Source: JBGTGG01 sp041746855
Lineage (GTDB): Bacteria; Bacteroidota; Bacteroidia; Cytophagales; Cyclobacteriaceae
Direction: 5' to 3'
Assembly (NCBI GenBank): GCA_041746855.1
Contig: JBGTGG010000276.1
Span: forward strand, 1-5,969
DNA length: 5,969 nt
In this document: positions 1 to 4,346 of the stretch, one piece after another
How positions within the stretch are numbered: position 1 is the stretch's first letter
How the letters are laid out: each line of letters begins with the position of its first letter
The notes under the pieces: model-generated
Database searches by the model: none
What the model was told of the DNA's origin: nothing
What the model saw: the letters and a program-made list of their open reading frames with translations, nothing else
Program-made: the position numbers and the translations under genes

Positions 1-169
1 CACCAGATATTTCATGAAGGGTAATTTTGCAATTGTTTATGCTAGAAATAGTTTGAAGCGATTGTAAAAGTTTATTTTCTCTTTCAATATTACTTCTTAT
101 CATGAGAATGAATGGGATAATGCATAGTCCTAGTGTGCCTCCGGCCAGGAGGATTGTTGTTAAGTTCAT
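1..169 (-). CDS. Small membrane-anchored conserved hypothetical protein, N-terminal part (C-terminus beyond left edge)
   Basis: An open frame of 56 codons starts at ATG 167-169 and runs off the left edge without a stop. The first ~25 residues form one strong hydrophobic segment (about residues 4-25, containing CIIPFILM). A charged stretch (RSNIEREN) follows, then KLLQSLQTISSINNCKITLHE. This layout of one N-terminal helix, charged linker, 'LLQSL' and 'NCKIT.HE' resembles, from memory, a family of small uncharacterised Bacteroidota proteins with an N-terminal anchor and a cytoplasmic domain. No function is known to me. The upstream gene on the same strand ends about 80 nt away, with a candidate terminator between, so it is probably transcribed separately. 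No clear ribosome binding site or TAnnTTTG box precedes it. ATG 169 is a good start because the membrane helix follows directly. Confidence 0.6.
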   Translation of the reverse strand, partial: MNLTTILLAGGTLGLCIIPFILMIRSNIERENKLLQSLQTISSINNCKITLHEISG

Positions 170-186
170 TTGGGTAATTATTAAGT

Positions 187-245
187 AAAAAAAAATGTTG
201 TTTGTTGAGTACCTTAATTCAGTACGCTAAAAAAAAACGAACAAC
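187..245 (-). terminator. Candidate intrinsic terminator after the 249-617 gene
   Basis: Read on the minus strand, a 10-nt arm (236-245) starts three bases after the stop codon of the 249-617 frame. It pairs with 197-206 except for one C-A mismatch. A short inner GTAC/GTAC pairing (209-212 with 222-225) could close the large loop. The stem is followed by A and then nine T residues (complement of 187-195), the classic position for a U tract. The stem is AT-rich and the loop long, so it would be weak. A second A9 run (229-237) lies inside the loop, 42 bp from the first, so curved AT-rich DNA is the alternative explanation. Confidence 0.4.
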
Positions 246-248
246 TTT

Positions 249-617
249 TCACCAGAATGAATGGAAGGGAAAAATAACAAGAAATTTTCTAAGTTGAACC
301 GAGAAAATTAGTAATGAAGAACTGCATTCGGAGAAATTCTGATTATACAATAGTCCAGCTACTTTTATGATTGAGCTGAACTCATCAGTAACTTTTTTTA
401 GCGTTGGCAGTACATAAATTGAAGAAGCGATGGATACTGCGTCTGTCTGTGCAGTGTGAAATAAAAGGTTGGTGTTACTGCCAGAGGAGTAAAAGTTATT
501 TCCTGCTTTTGATTCGATTGAAAGTATAGAACTAGCAATGCTTTGAGCATTGTTGACAGCCATACAATAAAATATGGTTATCGACAGTACGGCAAGAATT
601 TTAGCTAGTTTCTTCAC
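249..617 (-). CDS. Putative short secreted protein, unrecognised (GTG start)
   Basis: A 122-codon frame begins with GTG at 615-617. Its N-terminus looks like a signal peptide: MKKLAK, a hydrophobic stretch to about residue 19, and a possible cleavage site after NNA (A24). The mature part is Ser/Asn-rich and contains SIASSI twice (residues 26-31 and 62-67). The C-terminal tail is hydrophobic and aromatic (LLIFSVQLRKFLVIF, ending PFHSFW), which is unusual for a soluble secreted protein and could mean a degraded or shifted end. I do not recognise a family. No Shine-Dalgarno is visible. An imperfect -7 box (TATCTTTA, 622-629) lies only four bases before the GTG, so either the transcript is leaderless or translation starts at the later ATG (codon 19), which would lose the signal peptide. 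No competing long frame exists here, and a candidate terminator follows the stop. Real gene or chance frame remains open. Confidence 0.42.
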   Translation of the reverse strand: MKKLAKILAVLSITIFYCMAVNNAQSIASSILSIESKAGNNFYSSGSNTNLLFHTAQTDAVSIASSIYVLPTLKKVTDEFSSIIKVAGLLYNQNFSECSSSLLIFSVQLRKFLVIFPFHSFW

Positions 618-762
618 AGCGTAAAGATATACTGATAAATTTTGATTTTTGACGGTCGTTAATTATTTATTTCTCGATATGTTTTAAGACTTTTATTTGA
701 TTTTATGACCCCATGGTCTGTGTCCTTACAATAACGAGAATTTTGCCTAGGTAATTTTCAAT

Positions 763-1227
763 TTAAAGCCCACTAAAGAAAATCGGAACAACCATACGTT
801 GACGGACAGGTTTATTTTCTGATTCACCTGGGGTCCACTTAGGAGAAGCTTTAATTAATCGGATAGCTTCAAGTTCACACTCTTTACACTCAATACTTGA
901 GCTTTGTCTTGAAATTTCATTACTAGTATACACACTTACTGATTCTTGGTCAATTGACCCATCTTGGTTTATTGTAAACATGATGAAGATTTTTGCGGTA
1001 TTCCCTTTTTTCTTCTTTTCTTTTGGATAGGTGGAATGTTTATTAACGTATTCATAGAATTTGTTCATGCCGCCCGGGAATGTTGCGGATTTATCGACAA
1101 TCTTGAATTTCATTTCATTTTCTTGATCAACGGAATCTTTACTTGAGGTACTTGTAGTCTGCTGGCTAAGGGCTATGAATGAAACCGCAACGAGAAGTAG
1201 AAATGTAAGTATTAATCGGGCTAACAT
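763..1227 (-). CDS. Secreted TonB C-terminal domain protein (FPGG type)
   Basis: This 154-residue protein has a signal peptide (residues 1-21, hydrophobic LILTFLLLVAVSFIAL, likely cut after ALS), then a short Ser/Thr-rich linker and one TonB C-terminal-like domain (about residues 40-154). Signature positions are FPGG at 50-53, YP at 67-68, a beta-strand ending in NQDGSI (87-92), EAIRLIKASPKWTPG (120-134) and KPVRQRMVVPIFF (139-151). In Bacteroidota this domain occurs both in energy-transducing TonB, which carries an inner-membrane anchor and Pro-rich spacer, and in many stand-alone secreted proteins. This one has no spacer and a probably cleavable signal, so a periplasmic role other than TonB energy transduction is more likely; that is inference. 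Oddities are a Lys run (KEKKKK, 69-74) after YP and a CKEC pair (C114, C117) inside the domain. The start is ATG 1225-1227; no clear promoter was found. It stands alone downstream of a hairpin that probably ends the previous transcript. Confidence 0.85.
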   Translation of the reverse strand: MLARLILTFLLLVAVSFIALSQQTTSTSSKDSVDQENEMKFKIVDKSATFPGGMNKFYEYVNKHSTYPKEKKKKGNTAKIFIMFTINQDGSIDQESVSVYTSNEISRQSSSIECKECELEAIRLIKASPKWTPGESENKPVRQRMVVPIFFSGL

Positions 1228-1298
1228 AAGCTAAATTTATTTTTATAGTGAACAATATATGATAATTATTAAACAGTTAAGGCTGTAATACAATTCAC

Positions 1299-1324
1299 TT
1301 CGATCTGTTTCTACACAGATCGAA
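1299..1324 (-). terminator. Perfect 10-bp hairpin after the DUF1801 gene, candidate terminator
   Basis: TTCGATCTGT (1299-1308) and ACAGATCGAA (1315-1324) are exact inverted repeats with a 6-base loop, beginning 11 bases after the DUF1801 stop codon. No T tract follows on the minus strand, so this is either a terminator of the type lacking a U run or an mRNA 3'-end stabiliser. An operator for the 763-1227 gene, whose start is about 70 bp away, is the other reading. Confidence 0.5.
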
Positions 1325-1335
1325 ACGGTACTATA

Positions 1336-1710
1336 TCATTTTTTCTTGACTTTTATTACACCCTTCCTATACAAATCCAACGCTTGTTTCAAAATGATTT
1401 TAATGGCCTTAATCGGCAAATCTTTGTTGGGATCGATAGGAAGGATTTTCATCCGCGACCGGTTTCCGGTAACGAGCTTGGGATGATCAAGATGTTTTCC
1501 CTCCACCATTCCGATATAGGGATGGGTTGTTTTCTTATCGAACCAGAAATAGCAAAACATTTTTCTTTTGTAACAAAAAAACGGAAGTGAGTATTTCCAT
1601 GCTACGGAAATATTTTCGTCTTGTGCGAGGATAATATCCCGAAGCGCTAATAAGGTGGCCCGGTTGGGTTCTTCCAGCCGTAAATAAAAATCATCGAGTT
1701 CTTTCATCAT
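1336..1710 (-). CDS. DUF1801 domain-containing protein
   Basis: A small soluble protein of 124 residues matching the DUF1801 (YdhG-like) pattern. It has an N-terminal helix with PNRATLLALRDIILAQDE (residues 15-32), then the diagnostic WKYSLPFFCYKRKMFCYF segment (about 38-55), then a strand-rich part (THPYIGMVEG) and a basic C-terminus ending KVKKK. The molecular role of this family is not established; members are small cytoplasmic proteins often found as single genes. The start is an ATGATG pair (1705-1710); either codon could be used. It begins 17 nt after the stop of the EamA gene on the same strand, with no hairpin between, so co-transcription with the transporter is likely. A perfect hairpin lies just after its stop. 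Length fits the family; nothing appears truncated. Confidence 0.85.
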   Translation of the reverse strand: MMKELDDFYLRLEEPNRATLLALRDIILAQDENISVAWKYSLPFFCYKRKMFCYFWFDKKTTHPYIGMVEGKHLDHPKLVTGNRSRMKILPIDPNKDLPIKAIKIILKQALDLYRKGVIKVKKK

Positions 1711-1727
1711 TAAATTTCGACTTCAAT

Positions 1728-2624
1728 TTAATCTTTATTTTGGATGACGAACAGCACGCCAGCTATAATAACTATAGAACTGATTATTTGAATCGGTAAA
1801 ATTGTTTCACCCAAGATAACAAACGCAAAGAATGCACTGTAAACCGGAAGCGTATTATAAATCGTTGCTGCTTTGGTGGAACCAATCGAGGCGATGGATT
1901 TATTCCATAAATAAAATGAAATGATGGACGGTCCGATTCCAATGTAGAGTAATTGTAAAATAGTATTGCCGGTAAATGTTAATGTTGCATCTATCAATAA
2001 TTGTTCTCCAATGAATAAGGGTAACAAAAATAATTCCCCCACCACAATGGTAGCCGCGACAAAAGAAAAGCTACCACTCTTTTTTCGTGGCAGTAAAACG
2101 GTATACAATCCGAAGAGACTGGCAGCGATGGCCATATACAAATCACCCATTGTGAACTTCAGCTCCAGCAACCGATCAAGACTTCCTTTTGAAATGAGCA
2201 GCACCAATCCGACAAATAATATTACCAAACCAAAAATCTGTCGCTTTCTTAAAAATTCTTTGTTGATGATACGATTCAGAATGACCACATACAAGGGAGC
2301 TGTGATCGCGATGAGGGAAAGGTTAAGGGCGGGTGTACTTTGTGCAGCGAGATAGATAAAGGTATTGAACAACGTAACACTTACCAGCGACATGAACAGT
2401 ACAAATTTCCATTGTTGCTTTAAGTACGGTAAATCATGTTTTATATTTTGATAAGCGAGTGGAATAATAACCAGTGAAGCGATTCCCCACCTAAAAAAGG
2501 CAATGGTGATTGGAGAGTAGGTTGTATTTAACCCACGTGCTACTATAAAATTTCCCGACCATATAAGAGTTGCTAGAAAGGCGAGGAGAATACCGGAGCG
2601 GAAGAGGGATTTAATGATTCGCAT
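1728..2624 (-). CDS. EamA/DMT-family inner-membrane transporter
   Basis: A 298-residue protein with about ten predicted membrane helices in two EamA repeats. Repeat one starts LLAFLATLIWSGNFIVARGL (about residues 13-32), followed by FFRWGIASLVIIPLAY, and ends near QIFGLVILFVGLVLLISKG (129-147). Repeat two starts near GDLYMAIAASLFGLYTVLL (about 160-178) and ends with AFFAFVILGETI and a last helix SSIVIIAGVLFVI. This is the usual length and order for the drug/metabolite transporter superfamily, whose members export or import amino acids, nucleotides or other metabolites. Sequence alone does not give the substrate. ATG 2622-2624 is the only usable start: no ATG, GTG or TTG lies just upstream or in the early codons. 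A perfect TAnnTTTG box sits seven bases ahead of it. It is probably the first gene of a two-gene unit with the DUF1801 gene. Confidence 0.9.
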   Translation of the reverse strand: MRIIKSLFRSGILLAFLATLIWSGNFIVARGLNTTYSPITIAFFRWGIASLVIIPLAYQNIKHDLPYLKQQWKFVLFMSLVSVTLFNTFIYLAAQSTPALNLSLIAITAPLYVVILNRIINKEFLRKRQIFGLVILFVGLVLLISKGSLDRLLELKFTMGDLYMAIAASLFGLYTVLLPRKKSGSFSFVAATIVVGELFLLPLFIGEQLLIDATLTFTGNTILQLLYIGIGPSIISFYLWNKSIASIGSTKAATIYNTLPVYSAFFAFVILGETILPIQIISSIVIIAGVLFVIQNKD

Positions 2625-2631
2625 TCGGTGG

Positions 2632-2639
2632 CAAAGATA
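2632..2639 (-). promoter_or_regulatory. Candidate -7 box for the EamA transporter gene
   Basis: On the minus strand TATCTTTG exactly matches the Bacteroidota -7 consensus TAnnTTTG and ends seven bases before the ATG, so transcription would start within a few bases of the start codon. No TTG-type -33 element is seen 17-23 bases upstream; that position is occupied by one arm of the GC-rich hairpin. A small inverted repeat GATAAG/CTTATC (2636-2641 and 2647-2652) overlaps the box. Confidence 0.45.
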
Positions 2640-2655
2640 AGGAGATCTTATCAGT

Positions 2656-2688
2656 AGGCGTCAGACCGCTTGGAGCGGTCAGACGCCT
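2656..2688 (-). terminator. GC-rich near-perfect hairpin after the 2713-3234 gene, candidate terminator or REP-like element
   Basis: Arms 2656-2670 and 2674-2688 pair over 14 of 15 positions, with one A-A mismatch in the middle and a 3-base TGG loop. The arms are much richer in GC than the surrounding DNA. The hairpin starts 24 bases after the stop codon at 2713 and lies before the EamA start, the right place for a terminator, but no T tract follows on the minus strand. Each arm contains GTCAGAC, itself nearly palindromic, so a dispersed palindromic repeat is an alternative. Confidence 0.55.
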
Positions 2689-2712
2689 TGTAACGATGAT
2701 GATCAATTTAAG

Positions 2713-3234
2713 CTAATCGATTTCATTCATTAAGTGCCTTTTTACAAGTTCATTATAGCATTCGTACGAATTTTCCACTATGCATCCCATATGATAAACC
2801 TCCAGATTATAATTGTCTTCAAGATTTTTTTGATACTCTTCGTCAACACCCATTCCAAATGTAAAATATTTCAATGACTGATTTTTAAGATCAATGTCAA
2901 ATTGCAGTTCAGCCTTTTCACAAGTTTCAATTTTTTCGATTTGAGTAATCTTATACTTGTAGATTTCAAAGGTGATCACCTCAGAGATCAGCAGTAAGTT
3001 TATTGCAAAAATGACCGACAACATGACCAAAGTTATCTGGTATATTAATCTGGATTTTTTGAATCGGAAAAAAATTCGTACTAAAAATAAAATAGAAAAT
3101 AAAGGAATCGATAGCGAGCGAAAAAAATGTGGAAAAATTTCGATTGGGCTATTTGCCACGATGTTAACAACCAGAAGAGCTGTGGCTGTTATCGCCAAGC
3201 AAACTATCAAGTATGTTTTTTGTTCTTTGAGCAT
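2713..3234 (-). CDS. Unrecognised three-helix membrane protein
   Basis: With the ATG at 3232-3234 the product is 173 residues. Three hydrophobic segments are clear: about 7-27 (YLIVCLAITATALLVV), 41-56 (SIPLFSILFLVRIFF) and 64-88 (YQITLVMLSVIFAINLL). A soluble, acidic tail (about 89-173) follows, with FGMGVDEEYQKNLEDNYNLEV and MGCIVENSYECYNELV. The tail resembles, from memory, uncharacterised Bacteroidota proteins with a conserved GC...CYN segment near the C-terminus; I know no function. A TTG four codons upstream (3244-3246) keeps the frame open but is a poorer start: a perfect -7 box just ahead would put the transcript start almost on it, whereas the ATG gets a leader of about 10-15 nt. The gene is divergent from the TPR gene and followed by a strong hairpin, so it is probably monocistronic. 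Confidence 0.72.
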   Translation of the reverse strand: MLKEQKTYLIVCLAITATALLVVNIVANSPIEIFPHFFRSLSIPLFSILFLVRIFFRFKKSRLIYQITLVMLSVIFAINLLLISEVITFEIYKYKITQIEKIETCEKAELQFDIDLKNQSLKYFTFGMGVDEEYQKNLEDNYNLEVYHMGCIVENSYECYNELVKRHLMNEID

Positions 3235-3251
3235 TTGTGCCAACAATATAT

Positions 3252-3259
3252 CAAATTTA
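3252..3259 (-). promoter_or_regulatory. Candidate -7 box for the 2713-3234 membrane protein gene
   Basis: The minus strand reads TAAATTTG, an exact match to TAnnTTTG, ending 17 bases before the preferred ATG. No convincing TTG -33 element is present 17-23 bases upstream, so the call rests on one box in AT-rich DNA. Confidence 0.35.
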
Positions 3260-3323
3260 AGTGTTTGCCAGCCATACCACCTTCAGAGTAATCAGTCCGA
3301 GTGAAAAAGTTTGATTACCAATT

Positions 3324-3357
3324 TTTGTGAATTGTACTGGATTATATTTTAGATTTG
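3324..3357 (+). promoter_or_regulatory. Bacteroidota-type promoter for the TPR/ST7-like gene
   Basis: A TTTG element (3324-3327) and TAGATTTG (3350-3357) are separated by 22 bases, within the 17-23 base range of the Bacteroidota sigma-factor promoter TTTG...TAnnTTTG. Transcription would begin near 3360-3364, giving a leader of about 25-30 nt before the ATG at 3389. The leader has an A8 run and no good Shine-Dalgarno, which is common in this phylum. Confidence 0.6.
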
Positions 3358-3388
3358 CCTATTGTAAAAAAAATTTTAGAATAGGTCT

Positions 3389-4267
3389 ATGGAGAAGAAT
3401 CACGACAAGGCAATGTTGGATTTACAGCGCCTGCTTAAAACGCAAGACTTTAAGTCAATTGAAGAAATGCAAGAATTTGTTAACAAAAACATCGTTGGAC
3501 AAACAATCCCCTCGTTCGATAAAACGGCACTGTCCACAGAAGAGCAAGCCCAGGATTTAGTTTATCAGGCAATGGAAGCTGATGATATATTTGAAGCAGA
3601 TAGTTTGATTTATTCAGCATTGGCATTGGACCCGGATTGTGCCGAGGCGTATGAATATTTAGGAGATGTAGCTGGCAGCCCGTTGATATCCCTTATTCTC
3701 TTTCGAAATGGTGTGGCGGCTGCTAGAAAAAAGCTTGGTGATAAATTTTTCAGAAAGAACAAGGGCTATTTCTGGGGGTTGCATGAAACACGTCCATTTA
3801 TGCGTTGTCTCAAAAACTATGCAGACTGCTTATATATGTTAGGCCAAAAGAAAGAAGCATTGGATATGTATTTTGAATTGTTGGAATTAAACCCGCACGA
3901 CAATCAAGGCAACCGTGATTTGGCAGGAATGTATTGCATTGAACTAGAGCAATGGGATGCGTTCAAAAAGCTTCATGAGCAATACCGTGAAGATGCCTGC
4001 GCTTTTCATTATTTCAATTGGGCATTGTTCCTTTTTGTGCAAGAGGGAGATAGTGAGGGAGCACGCAAGGCATTAGCGGAAGCAAAGAGCCACAATAAAC
4101 ATGTACTTAAATTAATGACCGCTAAAAAAGAATTACCACCCATGCCAGATCACTATGGATTTGGGGATAAAAACGAAGCGATCATGTACTGCAAATTTGC
4201 AAAGGAAATATGGCAAAACAAAAAAGGTGCAATGGAGTGGTTGGCGAAAAGTTATTTTAACGCATAA
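3389..4267 (+). CDS. TPR protein resembling the ST7 family
   Basis: A 292-residue, probably cytoplasmic protein with no signal peptide or membrane helix. The N-terminal 50 residues are helical and charged. A TPR-like unit spans about 55-93 (EAD..IYSALALDPDCAEAYEYLGD). The most diagnostic segment is GYFWGLHETRPFMR (126-139), followed directly by a second TPR (about 141-176: NYADCLYMLGQKKEALDMY, then LLELNPHDNQGNRD). This combination matches bacterial proteins related to the ST7 family as I recall it. The C-terminus has a further helical repeat (about 206-233) and a tail with YGFGDKNEAIMYC and AMEWLAK (256-287), also typical of these bacterial members. TPRs bind protein partners; no reaction is implied and the role is unknown. 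ATG 3389 is placed just after a good promoter. It is the only plus-strand gene, divergent from the membrane protein and convergent with copA. Confidence 0.82.
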   Translation: MEKNHDKAMLDLQRLLKTQDFKSIEEMQEFVNKNIVGQTIPSFDKTALSTEEQAQDLVYQAMEADDIFEADSLIYSALALDPDCAEAYEYLGDVAGSPLISLILFRNGVAAARKKLGDKFFRKNKGYFWGLHETRPFMRCLKNYADCLYMLGQKKEALDMYFELLELNPHDNQGNRDLAGMYCIELEQWDAFKKLHEQYREDACAFHYFNWALFLFVQEGDSEGARKALAEAKSHNKHVLKLMTAKKELPPMPDHYGFGDKNEAIMYCKFAKEIWQNKKGAMEWLAKSYFNA

Positions 4268-4301
4268 CTGTATAAACCTTTGGATTTAAGAAAACACGAC
4301 A

Positions 4302-4337
4302 CTGAGTACCAGAAGCTAGCGACCAGTATCCAGTATC
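4302..4337. repeat. Degenerate 7-bp-period repeat between convergent genes
   Basis: In the 79-bp gap between the 3' ends of the TPR gene and copA, the core C(C/T)AG recurs at exactly seven-base steps: CCAG 4309-4312, CTAG 4316-4319, CCAG 4323-4326 and CCAG 4330-4333. The last two units are identical (CAGTATC, 4324-4330 and 4331-4337). The unit before the first core (around 4302-4308) is more degraded. The array is non-coding. No convincing terminator hairpin was found in this gap, so the repeat may mark or replace one. Confidence 0.55.
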
Positions 4338-4346
4338 ATAAATTTC

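Noticed and set aside
707..718. GACC-CCAT-GGTC inverted repeat between two genes
   Set aside because: Only four base pairs with no T tract; chance is sufficient explanation.
964..1146. Plus-strand frame of 60 codons
   Set aside because: It lies opposite the well-supported TonB C-terminal domain gene and its translation shows no recognisable domain; it is a shadow frame.
1384..1590. Plus-strand frame of 68 codons
   Set aside because: Antisense to the DUF1801 gene, with no promoter or family resemblance.
1966..2355. Plus-strand frame of 129 codons
   Set aside because: Antisense to the EamA transporter, whose minus-strand reading gives a complete family pattern; the plus translation is low-complexity Asn/Lys-rich.
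3244..3246. TTG as the start of the 2713 gene
   Set aside because: The ATG at 3232-3234 is four codons downstream, sits before the first membrane helix, and leaves room for a leader after the -7 box.
2972..3304. Plus-strand frame of 110 codons
   Set aside because: Antisense to the three-helix membrane protein; it is rich in Lys/Ile/Asn without domain character.
3288..3318. GTAATC/GATTAC inverted repeat upstream of the TPR gene
   Set aside because: Six base pairs separated by 19 bases in AT-rich DNA, not extended on either side; too weak for an operator call.
3327..3560. Plus-strand frame of 77 codons overlapping the TPR gene start
   Set aside because: Out of frame with the TPR gene, which has a family signature over its whole length; the overlap frame resembles nothing known.
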